In this document: piece by piece, positions 45,212-57,632 of the stretch
Position numbering within the stretch: the first letter of the stretch is position 1
Layout: each line of letters opens with the position of its first letter
NCBI GenBank assembly: GCA_037176725.1
Contig: JAZBRS010000020.1
Location: forward strand, 52,976,001 to 53,040,000
Direction: 5' to 3'
Length of the DNA stretch: 64,000 bases
Source: Posidonia oceanica
Lineage: Eukaryota > Streptophyta > Magnoliopsida > Alismatales > Posidoniaceae
Notes under the pieces: generated by a model
Told to the model about the DNA's origin: nothing
What the model saw: only the letters and a program-made list of their open reading frames with translations
Database searches by the model: none
Translations under genes and position numbers: made by a program

Positions 45212-48043
45212 CTATAGGTAGGTTTGAGGCCGGATCTGCCATAGTTGGTTAGAGGGTGGGGGCATAGCAGGTTCAGGATGGTTTGGCCTAACTACCGGTG
45301 CTGGGGGTCTGTAGACCCTCCCCGATCGCGTTACTTCCGCACACATTTTTGTGGCGTAGCTGTAAGGGACGCGATGGGTGTCCAGGGTTAAATCAATAAC
45401 CACCGGAGCACGTGCTACGAGCACAGGAGGGGTTACAGGGGGATCTACTGGATACTGAGGTCTATCTAAATGGTAAGGTTGTTGGGGTGGGAAGGCAGGG
45501 GCTGGCTGAGGTCTGCCTAGAAGATGTATAGGGGATTCTAGCTGAGGCCGCCCTAAGAGGTGGACAGGGGATCTAGGCTGGGCCCTAGCTAGGAGGTGTA
45601 CAGGGGGTTGAGCTTGAGGAAGCACAGCAGGGGGCGCGAAGGGGCGCTCTAGCCTGGCACGCGGTCGGATCATATGAACTCCCGACTCGAAGCCGGCAAC
45701 TGCCGTGAGATAGAGATTAACAGGGAAAGGCTCAGAAATATCAGAAATAAGATCAGAAGGGTCTACAACAGAGGTAGTAGGCCTAGAAGGGAAGACAGAG
45801 TGAATGCCTGAGGTTCCCGCGCCTCCATGATAAGTGTGCTCCGGTAGAGGTTGGTGGATGATGCCAGAATGAGGGGGAACAACTGAATGTGCAGATGCAT
45901 GTGTGTGTGCTTGAGTGGATGCCTCGTGCATGTCAATCACAATCGTTCCCGATTCGATTAAGTCCTGAATTGCGTTCCGCAAGGAGTAGCAATTATCCGT
46001 CGAATGCCCGACACTTCGATGGAAATTGCGATAGAGGTTCGCCTTAAACCAATGCGGCAAGGGGTTTGGGGGCGAACGAACCTCCGAGAACTTCAGGTGC
46101 GATGCAACCTTTGGCAAGATGGCCGTGAGCGGTTCCACCAGTGGGGCGAACTTCCGCTTCTCAGTGGGTGGCCTTCTTTGCCTCTGGTATGAGCCTTGCT
46201 GAACCGGTGCGGCAGGGTAGACTAGTCTAGCAGTGGTTGTGATCTGTGGTGTGGGTGGATTCCTAAGTGCAGGAGCATACACCATCTGAGTTGGGGTAAG
46301 CCGGGACGACAAGTGAACAAGCACAGTAGGAGAGTCGACGAATGCAACAGCGGTCTTCGGTGAGTCCTTCTTCTTGGGACGGTTGTTGCTACTACCGCTG
46401 TTGTTGTTGTTGGACGTGCTGCTGTTGGCACTGTTACTGCTGATTGCGGCCTACTTAGCGAACGTAGAGAGAGCCGGGAAGTTGCCACTCCGCAAAGAAC
46501 TCTCCACGCACGCTCCAGCTCAGATGAGTGCTGCAAAAGTAGTGACTGGTTGGATGCTAAGTAGAGCCCCAAGAGATGGCTGCGCCCCATTGATAACTAT
46601 CTCAATAGACTCCTTGTCAGAGGGTCTATCTCGAACCTGTGAAGCAAGGGTGCGCCAACAGCCGACGTACTCCTCGAACGGCTCACTGGGATTCTGCTTA
46701 ATTGCGATCAAGTCTGCTCGCTTTGGGACTAGATCAAGGTTGAAGGAGTACTGTTCCAGGAACACCTGACTGAGGTCGTTCCAAGTATTGATGGCTGACA
46801 TATCAAGTGATGTGAACCACTTGAGTGCCGACCCGGTCAAGCTTTTCTAGAACAGGCAGATCAACAACCTCTCGTCAGCCTGAAGCTGAGCGAGATCACC
46901 GCAATACGCCTTTAGCTATGCTACGGGGCAGCCTCTACCATTGTATTTCTCGAAGTCTGGGATTTTGAACTTTGGAGGGAGTACCGCCTCTGGAAAGCAG
47001 TAGAGGTCCCGGAATTGGTAGGTCTGGTGCTCAGTACCCTGCACTAGCCGTAGTGCCTTCTCCAAGACGTCCATCCGGTTGTTGATGGGGTCTGGATTTG
47101 CTGCCATGGGAGAGAGATCGGCAGGGGTAGTGACCACTTACGCCGAATGGGTCGCACCTAAGTGCTCCTCCAGATCTACCATAGTGTCGCCTGGTGGAGC
47201 AACGGGATGGCCGGCGTATCCGTGTTGGGGAACTATGTATGCAAGGATGTATGCAGGGTTCTGGGCCTGATGCAAGGGAGGAGGGTAGAGGACATGCTAT
47301 GCTGTGGGAGGGGTAGGATGTTGGAGCACCAGTTGCTGTACAGGCGAGGTGCCGGACAGTGAGCTAGTGGGGTACTGGGCTCCAGCCAGCCCAAAGGACT
47401 AACCACCAGGGGGAAGAGGAGCATGCTGTGCTAAGTGTTGTGCAGAAGGAGGCGGTAAATGGGCCCCCATCGTCGGAACCGCGAGCAGTTGAGACGATGG
47501 TGAAGGCGGAGGTGTAGAGGTAGATGCATGAAATGCAGGAACTGGCCTCAAAGGAACCTTAGAAGCGACAGGAGTATAGGAGGGACGAACCGATAGAGCC
47601 ATGCCCTGCAGTCTCTAGGCAAGCTCCATCAGGTGCTGGTATTGAGCCTCAGGCGTTCCGTCAGCGGGAACGCTAAAGTGCAGTGCTGGCGAGGATTGAG
47701 AAGCAAATGGCACGAACACAGACTGTCCGGGAGGAGTAGGTGCTATGGTAAAAGTCGCGGCAGCGGTAGGAGGGATGTCAAAGGCGACATATCCCTAGGA
47801 AGGAGGGGGCAATGGCGTCTCCGAAACGCGAGTAACGGTCATCAAGATAGACTCGGCGACCGGATCCGGAGGAAGAGATGCTTGCTAGTGTCTCGGGACA
47901 TACTGAGATACTAGAGGCGTCAAGGGAGGAAACCCTGGCGTCGGAGGGGGAACAAAAGGGGCAGAAGGAGCAACCGGAGGGGCCGGAGCGGAAACACCCT
48001 CCGTGACAGGAGTAAAGAGAGGCTCACTGACGTATTGGGCCAT
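45212..48043 (-). pseudogene. gag: Element B gag
   Basis: One frame runs from the first ATG at 48,043 (MAQYVSEPLFTPV) to the TAG at 45,212, with several internal stops. The N-terminal third is Pro-rich (about 47,400-48,000). The capsid core reads ALKWFTSLDMSAINTWNDL and EPFEEYVGCWRTLASQV. The zinc-knuckle-like motif reads RNFHRSVGHSTDNC, so its first Cys is lost (A keeps it). The tail is Pro-rich with LLGRPQ repeats. This copy supplies the N-terminus missing from A. I chose 48,043 as the first ATG in frame after the leader; no other support is available. Confidence 0.82.
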
Positions 48044-49347
48044 TGCTGACCTAGAGCGCGTAAGAATAGGGCTGTGACGGGTATGCAAATGGTGATTCCT
48101 AATAGGAGCTATCGTCGCAATGGTGAATAGCTCAGAAGGAGAATGGTCATGAGCGAGGTCGCAACAGGGGTGTCAGAAAGGGTCGGTACTCAAGCTCCAG
48201 CAAGGGGAACTCGCTTACCGGTCACTGCTGACACAGACAGAGACAAATAGGGATTAGAAACTAAAAGACAGATGCAAATGAGTTAAGTTAGATGGCATGA
48301 ATGATATGTATGCTTTCTGGTATACCCCCCTCACCTATCTAGTGTATCCTAATAGGTGATCTACTTCGGGTAATCCCAAGTGTGCGGGTCACCGACTCAG
48401 GTCAGAAAAAGTAGGTTCCCTGTCGAACTCATAGCCAGAGCTGAGGAAATAACAGGGTGGTGCGTTGGTGGCCCTGACCCTGCCAAAGCGTGGGCAGTAC
48501 ACTCCATTACACTGACACGACCCTTGACCCGATCAACTCAGCCCATGCCAAAAGTGGTGGAACAAGAGGTCAGAACCGTCCTTTACAAACTAGTAGGTGG
48601 ACTCAGATGAGAAGAATGCATGTCCTATATGATGCTTATGCAAATGCTTAAAGTTTTTTATCTTGCGCATTTTATTAACCCAAGGGGGTGCAGGATTGTT
48701 TGAAGTCTCTAGTTGCTCCTAGAAGTTTTTTTTACTTGCCATTTTTAGTTAACCACAAGGAGAGGAGCAAACAGTCTCTACTATCCTAGGCATGGCATGT
48801 GCGAAAGGGAAGAAAATTAATAAAATATGGCAGGCAAACAGCATACAACAGAGCAAAAGGCAAGTGCATGGCATGTGCGAGTGTTCATGAGTATGATAGT
48901 GAAGGGAAAGCATTCATCACGTCAAAAGGCATATATACAGGGCATGTGCGTGTGTAGTGACATAGCAAATGTGTAAAAGAAGCATTTATCATTCAAAAAG
49001 CATGCATTGCTGCTAAACAAGTATGTAGACATGCATTGTGCAAGAAATAAAGCAATAATAAGTAAGCGAGATAAAGAAGGTAAAGACAGGTAAGCTGTAA
49101 AGCAAATAAGAGCAGAAACAAGGAGATAAGCAAGTAAACAAGCAGATTAGACAGAGCAGAGCAAGATAAAGCAAAAACCAAGGCAAAAGCAACCGAGGGG
49201 GGTGCAAAACCTAAGCAAAGTAACTACAAGGCGACTCGCTATAAGTTTGCACAGAAGAGTGACCAAAACAGGCAAAGAGGCAAACAAAGGCAAGCAGAAC
49301 TGCGAAAGCGGCGAGCGAAAAGCCAGAAACAAAAGTTGGAGTCTAGC
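48044..49347 (-). other. Element B leader between PBS and gag
   Basis: About 1.3 kb with no conserved ORF that I can support. Packaging signals would be expected here in this family, but none can be pointed to in the sequence. Confidence 0.55.
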
Positions 49348-49366
49348 ATCCCCAGCGGAGTCGCCA
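49348..49366 (-). promoter_or_regulatory. Primer binding site of element B (tRNA-Arg-ACG)
   Basis: One base after the LTR end, the - strand reads TGGCGACTCCGCTGGGGAT. This is the complement of the 3' end of plant tRNA-Arg(ACG) as I remember it (ATCCCCAGCGGAGTCG plus CCA), 19 of 19 bases. tRNA-Arg priming is reported for Ogre. Confidence 0.88.
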
Positions 49367-50089
49367 TTGTAGTAATCCCGATGCTCAGATCGTCCATGCA
49401 CACTGCCAGAAGCTCGCGTGCACTGATCGGAATCAGGTTCACTATAAGCGGCTATGTCCGAGGAGGAGGGCTCAACTCGAAAACACTTAAAACAGAGGAG
49501 AAAAGATAAGAAAGGAAGAAGATAAGACAATTCAGAGTCGCCACCGTGTCTATTATCGGGAGATAAGGAAAACCAGGGGAAATGCACGAGTTAACACGCA
49601 AAACCAAGCAAAGGGTGCAATGCAAAGCAATGCGAAGGAAAACAAATGCAAATGAATGCAAATGAGATGACTCATGCCTAGGATAAGGGCAATATGGTCA
49701 TTGCAGGCCAAAAGACTAGGCAAGGACTCCTGTTACGTGCGGAGAAGGTGTTAGGCACCCCTGACACGCTCGAGAATCGGTCTTTCTAGGCTTACGCTCG
49801 CATACGCAGGAAAATGCAGGTTTGAATGCCTAAATGCCAATGAATGCCTGAATGAATGCTCAAAGGTGTGCTCTAAGTGGTGGGATGCAATGCAGGAAAG
49901 TAAACGTGCAATCTAAGTGCTCAGCAACGCTGTCTGTGTTCCGAACCAGTCGAAACCTGGCTTGTGAGAACTCCAGGCAGTAAGCATCACTGTCCTATAT
50001 GCAAATGCAAGCGAAAAAATAAAATGGCAGTAAAACCAAGCAGTGCAGGCGACATGCAAGAGAAAACGACGTAAAACACACGAAACGAT

Positions 50090-50525
50090 GCGAGAAACGG
50101 AAGCGGCAAGCAAAATGGTGCAAGAAAATAAGATCAGCATGCAAAACGGCGCAAAAGACAGAGCGGCACGCAAAACAGTGCGAAAAAGCAAAGCCAGCAT
50201 ACAAAACAGTGCAAGAAACAAGAGCAGCATGCAAAACAATGCAAAAAATCAAAGCCAGCATGCAAAATGGTGCAAGAAATAAGAGTAGCACGCAAAACGG
50301 TGCAAAAAAGCAAAGCCAGCACTCAAAAAGGTGCAAGAAACAAGAACGGCACGCAAAACGGTGCGAAAAAGCAAAGTGGGCACGCAAAACGGCGCCAAAA
50401 GCAAAGTGGGCATGCGAAATGGTTCCAAAAGCAAAGCGGACACGCAAAACGGTGCGAAAGACAGAGTGGGCATGCAAAACGGTGCCAGAATGAAAGCGAG
50501 CACGCAAAACGGTGCCAAAGCAGGC
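50090..50525 (-). repeat. 30-bp VNTR in 5' LTR of B
   Basis: About 14 units of the CAAAACGGTGC...AAAGC motif. It keeps a 279-codon frame open (49,995-50,834) with a 10-residue repeat, but with a different interior from the 3' LTR copy. Confidence 0.88.
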
Positions 50526-50967
50526 GAAATAAAATATCGATAAAGCCATGCAAATGCAGATGCAAAGAGGAGAGCAAGAGAAGCAATGGGGAGGCAAACG
50601 ATGCAAGAGTAAGAACAAGCACCACTTAAAGACCACGCAATGTAGGTGTGAAGACCTACAAAGGGGAAGGGAAGCAAGTAGGAGGATTACCACTGTTCTG
50701 TGACCATTTCCCACCAAAGTGTCCCACGATGTGTCTCGCACGCTGCCAAAAGCTCGCGATGCGATCGGATCGTGGAAAAGGGGGAAGAAAGTTACAATTA
50801 GTGGTGAATCTAGGGGAAACATAACACAAGGCACTGAGGGTACGCGAAAAGAGGAGACAGAGTTGATAGACAGGAAGAGGGAGTCCTAATCTACATGCTC
50901 GAGAAATCAGAATGCAAAAACAATGCATGCAATGCAAATGGTGTGCAAATGAATGCTGTGCAAGGGT

Positions 50968-51186
50968 TCAGAAGGACTTACCTTGGAAACCTGAAGCCTG
51001 ATCTGAGAAATGCTTGGTCCATGTTGAAGAGTACTCCGCCGGGGTCGTCCAGGTAGCTTGGTTGAGAAGATCCGACGGCCAGATCAAAAGATATCCCAGC
51101 TTCAAGGCAGAGGGACCAGAACAGGGGAGAAGAATGGATCTAAGTGTACAGGAGGTCCTAGGGATGTGCAAAACAGGTCCTCCCAT
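50968..51186 (-). CDS. Conserved 72-codon LTR ORF, B 5' LTR copy
   Basis: Same ATG, stop and length as in A and in the B 3' LTR. Differences from the 3' LTR copy are three residues that I can see. The 5' splice site overlaps its end. Function unknown. Confidence 0.3.
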   Translation of the reverse strand: MGGPVLHIPRTSCTLRSILLPCSGPSALKLGYLLIWPSDLLNQATWTTPAEYSSTWTKHFSDQASGFQGKSF

Positions 51187-54100
51187 GTAAATGGGAGCTA
51201 AGTGCGCTTAAGTGTGTGCAAGAATGCCAAATGCAAAGATGCATAAGTGCAATGCATGCAGGAATGCAAGAAAAGGACCTAAGAACGACTTTTTAGAAAA
51301 CTTGGGAGCTTATGTGCAAGTTTTGAAAATGTGGCACCTAAATGCAAAGATTTTGAAAAATTAGGGGCTTATATGCAAGATTTTTGAAAACTAGAGGGTC
51401 TGAGTGTAATTTTGCAAAATACAGGGTTTAAAGTGCAATTTTATAAGGTAAACATACATTAGAATAAGTTTTGAAATCATGTGGAGGATTAACATGCAAT
51501 TTTGAAACATGCAGGGGTTGAAATGCAATTTTATAAGCAAAAATGTAGTCTTAAATGGTCTGTGAATGCAAACAGAGGACCTATGTGCAATTTTTAAATA
51601 TGCAGGGTCTAAAATGCAATTTTATAAGCAAAAATATGCATTTAACAGATGCTGTGCATGAATATGGAGGACCTATATGAAAAAATTAAAATGCATGGGG
51701 GAAATAATACAATGCAGTAAGAAAAGATGAAAAATGAATGCATTAATTAACAGATCAGAGGACTAAAATGCAAATAACGAGAAGTACAGGATAAAAAGTG
51801 CAATTTACTAAGATAAAATTGGAATATTAAATCAGATTAACAACTAAAGGACTGAAATGTAAAAATGAAAAACCATAGGGTCTGAACTAAAATAAATTTA
51901 AAAGGAAAACACAATAGAAGGACTAACATGCAATTAATTAGTTTTTTAAGTTTTTCATGCATTTTGATAAGATTTAAATTCAGAATTAAATGAATGATAA
52001 ACGAAGGCAGGACCAGAATGTAATAAAATAAAAATAGGAGCTGAAAATGCAATTTATGGCAAATTAGCTAAGCAACGGAAAAATAAAGCTACAGTATTTT
52101 TGAAGAACGACGACCACAGTAGCAGTTGCTACCAGCGGCCGTCGAGGGAGGCAGAGGGATGCTGGTGAGGCGAGGGATGGCAGGCGACCTTCACTAGAGG
52201 CTGGCGGACCTCGGAGCAACGTCGGTGAGCTGCGACGTGGTCTGGAGATGACCGGAAGCGGCGTCGGAGGTCTGCAGACCTGCTCGGAGACAGGGAAGAC
52301 GATCGGCGTGTCATCGTGGCATTCTGAAGCTACCGGAGAGCTGCTGGAGTCCGTGCGGTTCACGGGCGATCGACGGAGCGGCGTTCTGCTCATAGATGTG
52401 GCGAGGCGAGCGTCGAGCTCGCCGGAGAAGACGGGTTAGCGGCGAAGCTGACCCGGTGAAAGAAGGGAGGAAACCCCTATCTGAGGGGTGGAAAAGCTGA
52501 AGGAGAAGAAAATTAAGCTACAGGGAGGGAGAGGTACCTGTTTCGCGGGCTGAGGTGTTCCCTCGACGCAGGTGGCTTCAGTGCTTGCCGGCGGAGGTCG
52601 TCCGGTGGTTGCAGGTGCTGTCGATGGCTCGGGAGCGTCTAGATCTCCTCAGTGATGTGCTCTGGTGCTTCCCAGATGCTCGGAGCAAAGCTTCAACAGC
52701 CGGCGCGAAAACTGGCTTCAGTGGGTGCTCAAGAAGCAGCCGTAGGTGGGTGAAGGTGTCTGCTACCTTCTAGATCAACCGGAGGGTACCGGCGGCTTGC
52801 TGGTTGCTAGGTGGAGGTGTGTGGATGCTTGGAAGGGTCTGAGGAGGCCTGGAGAAGAAGATTGGGATTGGGTTGGTTTTCTAGCAGAATTGGGGTTAAG
52901 TGTTTGTGGTGGAGGGCTTAGTCTACGGGGGAGATGAAGGCTAAGACTCTGGGGGGGTTTGGAAGGTGGAGTTCTGATGAGTTTTTGGGTGTAGTTTGGA
53001 GGGATTTCGGGGACTGAAGAGTGGGGAATTTTTGAGGAAGGGGGTGTTGGGTTCTGTCTTGGTTCAAGTGGAATTGAGGGGAAGTTTCAGGGTGGTTTGA
53101 GCTGTGGAATGGAGGGCTGAAATGGTGGTTGTCTAGGTGAGATTGGGGTCGGAATTGGGAGTGGTTTTGCTGAGGATGGAGACTCTGGTTCGGGTGGAAA
53201 GGAAGAGGGCTATTTTTTGCAGAAGGGAAGAAGGGGAATTTCAGGTGCTCTCTACTCTGGATTCTCTCACTCTCTCTGGAAGACGAAAAGGCGATGGAAG
53301 GAGGAGAAGACTGAAGGCTTTAAGCAACTGAAGAGGAGTGAAGCGCAGGCTGCAGCTGCAGCAGAGCAAGGACGACGAAGGCGACGGGCATTAATTGCCC
53401 CCGAAGAAGCTACTGAGACACGAGAGAGATGGAGATGAACTGGAGCTGAGGTGATCGGGAGGGAGAATTGAAATCGAATTTTGAAGAGGAGGAGGGGGTT
53501 TGCTGGCGGGAGAGAAAGCAACTGAGGAAGAAGAAGAAGAAGAAGGAGGGAAGAGGAGGAAGAAGGGCATGCGGGCCGGGCCTGGTGCATGTAGGAAAAG
53601 AAATAAAAAGAAAGAAAGAAGGAAGGAGGGGAGGAGCTGGGCCTACAGCTGGGCCGGACCAGGAGGGAGGAAAAAGAAATAGAAGAGAAAGGAAGAAAGG
53701 GAGAAAGGGAAGAGAAGAAATGGAAGAAGAAGGAAATAAAAATAAAAATAGAAAAAGGATGGGAAAAGTTTTTAGGATAGTTGTGTTTTAAGTTAGGACT
53801 TTGATTAAGTTTTTTAATGATCGTTTTTGAGTAGTTAATTAGGATTGAAGAGTTTTAGTTTTGATTAGGGTTTTCTTTTCTTTAAATTGTTTTTGATTTT
53901 GTTTAAATGTTTGTTAAGTTTTTTAAATTGTTTTTTAATTATGTTTTTTTTTGTTAAGTATTTGGGATGTTAATTGGGATTTTTTAAAGTTTGTTTTTAA
54001 ATTAATTAGGGTGGGTTTTAGGTTTTTGATTTTAGTCTCTTTTTCCTTAAGTCTTCTTTGATTTGTTTTTTAATTTTGTTTGTTAAATTCTTTTAATATT

Positions 54101-55208
54101 TTTTAGTTAAGTTTTCTTGTTATGTTTTTAATTAAATGCTTTTGGATTTCTGGTTGTTTGTTTTTTCTTTTTAATTAGGTTTTCAAATTGTTTCTTTTTA
54201 GGATTGTTAAGTTAAGTTTTTTTTTCTTCTTAATTACTTGCCTTAGCATTTTTTAATTGTTTTCTTTCCTTTTAGGATTTGTTTTTGGTTGTTTTTTTAA
54301 TAGTGTTTTTACCTTTGCTTGTTTTGGTTACATTTTGGTTTTTTCTTGATTTTACAGCATTTTCTTTTTGTTTGTTTTGCATTTTTTAAGTTTGCATTCT
54401 TAGTTTTTAGTTTTAGTTAGATTTAGTTAGGTTTTTGTTTTTTGTTGTTTGTTTAATGTTTTTAATTATTTTTCTTAGGGTTTTGGTTTGTTTTCCTTTT
54501 GTTTCAGAGTTTTAGATGTTTTAATGGTTTTTTAGGGATTTAGTAGAAGGAAGGAAAAGAAAAGGAAAAGGAAGGAGAAAAGGGGGAAATGGAGGAGTGA
54601 AGAAGAAAGAGAGGAGTTGAAAGAAAACAATTTTTTGAAAGTCAAAGAAAATGCTAAAAATAAGGTAAAAATACAAATAAGATTCAGAAGAGATAGATGC
54701 ACAAGGGAGGCCCACAGCCAGGCAAGAAGAATGGAGAGAAGGGGGTGAAAAGGAGGATAATCAGGAGAGAGAGAGGAGAGAGAAAAGAATAATCTTTGAT
54801 GAAATGAAGGGGTTAGAGGTTTAGAAAAGGAGTGAAAACGGTGGAGTGTGTGGCCTAGGGTCTCTAGTGTTGGACCTAGGGTTTGGGTTTGGTTTTGGGA
54901 AAGTTTTGGAAGGGTTTTGAGGTGTAGAAAAAGGATTGTTTTACTTAGGTTTTCTAGGGTTTTTGGGAGTGGTTTTGGTTTGAAAATTTGAGGTTTTTTG
55001 GGTAGGTTTGCTAAGTTGGGAATGGTGAGTTTTCCTATGGTTTTTGGATAGGTTTTGGGCTTGGGAAAGAGGTGTAATTCTAGGTTAAGTTTGGGCTTGT
55101 TTTGGAGAGAAGGATGAAAAGGAATGTGTAGATTTGGACCTAGATTTGGATCCAGAAGTCACTAGGAGATTCCAATTGATTGAAGCCTGTCAAAATGGGG
55201 TGTCAACA

Positions 55209-55572
55209 GTACTATCTTTTCTTTTTCTGTTATGCTACTTTTCCTTTTTTGTATTGTTATGCTGCTTCTTTTCTTTTCCTTTTATAACGATCTTTCCCTT
55301 CTCTTTTATTCCATAGCCCCTGTGGATATGGGGTTTTTGGAGGAGAAGAAGCTTGTTTCGTCTCGTTCGCTCTCTCGGAGTCCCCCTTTTTTTGTATCCT
55401 ACTCGATTACTCCACAGGTAATGGAATTGGTGTGATCGCCACTCTAGGTTCGCTTTCGTCGGCCCTTGAGATGCCTTGGGAGATGTGGAGTGTGGGTTCG
55501 GCTACCTTGGGACAACGCCGGCGTTGCCCAAGGGTGCCCATGCTTGGTGAGTCTCTTCTCCTTCTTCTTCCT
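55209..55572 (-). mobile_element. Element C1 continued: intron end and unrelated downstream exon-like sequence
   Basis: Starts with the second GTACT. On the + strand a T-rich intron ends CCATAG at 55,316. The sequence after it (PVDMGFLEEKKLV in one frame; another frame is open from 55,318 to 55,620) does not match C2 exon 2, so C1 either had a different second exon or was rearranged. TTGGTGAGT near 55,550 could be another donor. Confidence 0.45.
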
Positions 55573-56589
55573 TGTAAAACAGATGTTAGAAAAACAAAAG
55601 TATGGATTAATATAGTGTAGTAGCTTATTCAGAGTATATAGAATAGAACATAAAGAAACATGGAAAAACACTTACCCGAAAGGTTTGATCCCCCCGGTTG
55701 CAACTAATGGAAATGAATATGCTTTGCTATACTACGAAATTAAAATATGATATGACAAAAAAGAAACTGAAAGAGCGAGCCCCCTTTTTATTTATGCACA
55801 GAGTGCCAAATGCATTGACATGATGTTGCTGTTGACAGAGGAAGACTCAAGCTTTTTCTTACTCGGGATCCCCTTTCTCAAAACTCTCTCAAAATCTGGT
55901 TTCTCTCTCTGAAAATCTCTCCACTCAAATTTTTCTCTCTTAAAAATTCCCTCTTCCAAAAAATCCCGTTTGTCTAAAAAAATCCCTATTTTGACCCTAT
56001 GAGGGTACCCCTGCTTTTATAGAAGCAAGGGAGGAACAAAAAAGGAATTGAATGACCAGATCAGCAAACTTTCCAATTCAGGGGTGTTATACGCTGGAAA
56101 CCCAGCGCATAACGTTATAAGCTGGAATCCCAACGTATAACGACCTCCGAAGTATAGCTACTAGGATAAAGGAATATTCCCCAATTAAAACTTGATTAAG
56201 TGTCATTAAACTAGTGTTAATTGCCTTGACCGGTCAATAGAGTCTAAAGAAGGCAAAAACATAGATCTCGTATTTGGCCAAATAAAGAAAGTTTGTGGTT
56301 GGCATTGGGCTTCCATGTTAGACGCTGGAAAACCAGTGTCCAACGTTATAATCTGGGAATCCAGCGTATAACGCCCTCAGTCAGTCCAACTTCCAATTTG
56401 GTCAAGAAATGAAGGACATTCAAGTTGTTGATACTTAAAGCTTAATAAGGGATGAAAATAATGTTTTGAACTGGAGAATAGGTGTTTGGCTCAAGTGAGA
56501 GGTCATGGATTGAGCAAAGAGCTTCTAGGGATGACCTAATGCAATAGACTAAACTACCATGAAGGGAGTTCCAAAACGAGGTATCTACA
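55573..56589 (-). mobile_element. Element C2: 3' LTR (about 1.0 kb)
   Basis: On the - strand it starts TGTAGATACCTCGTTTTGG at 56,589, after a clear PPT. I place the other end at TGTAAAACAG (55,573) because it gives a TG...CA pair; this end is less certain. A strong TATA box (CTATAAAAGCAGG) lies about 570 bp in. A 5' splice site CGG|GTAAGTG lies at 55,674-55,675 (complement). Hairpins of the ACGCTGG/CCAGCGT type are at 56,088-56,145 and 56,320-56,375. The left flank lies in C1 sequence, so C2 is inserted in C1. Confidence 0.7.
56013..56021 (-). promoter_or_regulatory. TATA box of C2 LTR
   Basis: CTATAAAAGCAGG on the - strand, followed by pyrimidine/purine-rich leader sequence. This is the best TATA box in the window. 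Confidence 0.55.
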
Positions 56590-56604
56590 GATTGCCCCTC
56601 CTTG
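56590..56604 (-). promoter_or_regulatory. Polypurine tract of element C2
   Basis: AAGGAGGGGCAATC on the - strand, directly before TGTAGATACC. Confidence 0.75.
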
Positions 56605-56719
56605 AAGATGGCTTCGGCACGAAGCTATCTACAAGGTGAGACGATACCCCCATGTGGCGCTACCGAGGGATCCTAAAAGAAATCCAATGCCTACTGCCAC
56701 CAGACTTGGACGAGACACA

Positions 56720-57000
56720 ATGAGGGTCGGCTAAAGAAACATGGCCAAGGGGATTGCCCAAGGGGAATAGACTAAAGACACAAACGTGGGGGTTGCCTGC
56801 AGGGCCGAACTAAAAGACACTGCCACAAGGGTTGCCCGCGGGGGTCAAACTAAAGACACTGCCACGGGAGTTGCCCGCAAGGGTCAAACTAAAGACACTG
56901 CCACAGGGGTTGCCCGCAGGGGTCAAAATAAAGGCACTGCCACGGGGGTTGCCTGCAATGGTCAAACTAAAAGACATGGCCATGGGGGTTGCCCATGGGA
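56720..57000 (+). repeat. C2 GACACTGCCAC...TTGCCCGCAGGGGTC array
   Basis: Units of 36-40 bp, CTAAAGACACTGCCACGGG then GGTTGCCCGCAGGGGTCAAA. Equivalent to the C1 block at 20,215-20,425. Confidence 0.88.
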
Positions 57001-57632
57001 GTCAAGCTTAAAAGATGGATAGCTAATGTTTCCAATGACCACTCAATGCAAATGCAATACAATGCGCTATGCATGGATGCGTGCTGGCGGGAATGCGAAG
57101 GAGGTGATCATGATATGCAATGCATGGCCCTAGATAATGAGGTTCCTCCATCATTGCTAGTTTTAATTTGTATACCGGGTTGGCTCAAGAATTTTTCTCA
57201 CCACCTAAAGCAAACTGACACATGCATAGATGCAATTTTGTCATAATCAGGTGCCCTTTCATCAAGTGTAGCCTACACTCTCCACAAGGATCGTCGTCTT
57301 ATGATACGCCGGTTGGTGAGCGAGAGGTCCATGATATTCCCAGGTGTTGGGTAAAGGGGGTTGACCTCTTCTTTGCTAGCCGCGTTGGCTCTATTTGTCA
57401 CAATCAGGTGTCATTTCATTGAATGTTGCCTACATTCTCGACAAAGACCGTCGTCTTGTGACCTAGAATCAATGAACGATGGGTCCACTAATACCGTTGG
57501 CTTTATTCGTCAAAATCAAGTGTCCTTTTATTGAATGTTGCCTACATTCTCGACAGAGACCATTGTCTTCTGACCCGAGGGTTAGTGAATGATGGGTCCA
57601 CTAATACCATTGGCTTTGCTTTGTTTACCCGG

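Larger units (their letters stand above)
22722..55208 (-). mobile_element. Element B: complete giant Tat-lineage retrotransposon with a nested solo LTR
   Basis: Two LTRs of about 5.85 kb, a PBS, gag-pol, an extra DUF7745 fragment, hairpin satellites, a PPT and perfect GTACT duplications. Span is 32,487 bp; subtracting the 5,774-bp solo LTR and its 5-bp duplication leaves about 26.7 kb. The LTRs of B differ by roughly 20 substitutions in the first 330 bp I compared, mostly transitions, but are nearly identical over other stretches, so the insertion is not very recent. Same family as element A in opposite orientation. It sits in intron 1 of the antisense gene of C1. Confidence 0.95.
49368..55208 (-). 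repeat. 5' LTR of element B (5.84 kb)
   Basis: Runs on the - strand from TGTTGACACCCCATTTTGAC at 55,208 to GGGATTACTACA at 49,368. It contains all internal blocks of the family, including the 91-bp array (51,290-51,960). Confidence 0.95.

Noticed and set aside
48044..49347. Possible extra ORF1 upstream of gag, as in pea Ogre
   Set aside because: No sizeable frame or recognisable domain is present between PBS and gag; the DUF7745 ORF of this family lies downstream of pol instead.
49995..50834. 279-codon frame in the B 5' LTR and 235-codon frame in the 3' LTR as an LTR-encoded protein
   Set aside because: The frame depends on the 30-bp VNTR, its interior and ends differ between the two LTRs, and A and the solo LTR do not keep it.
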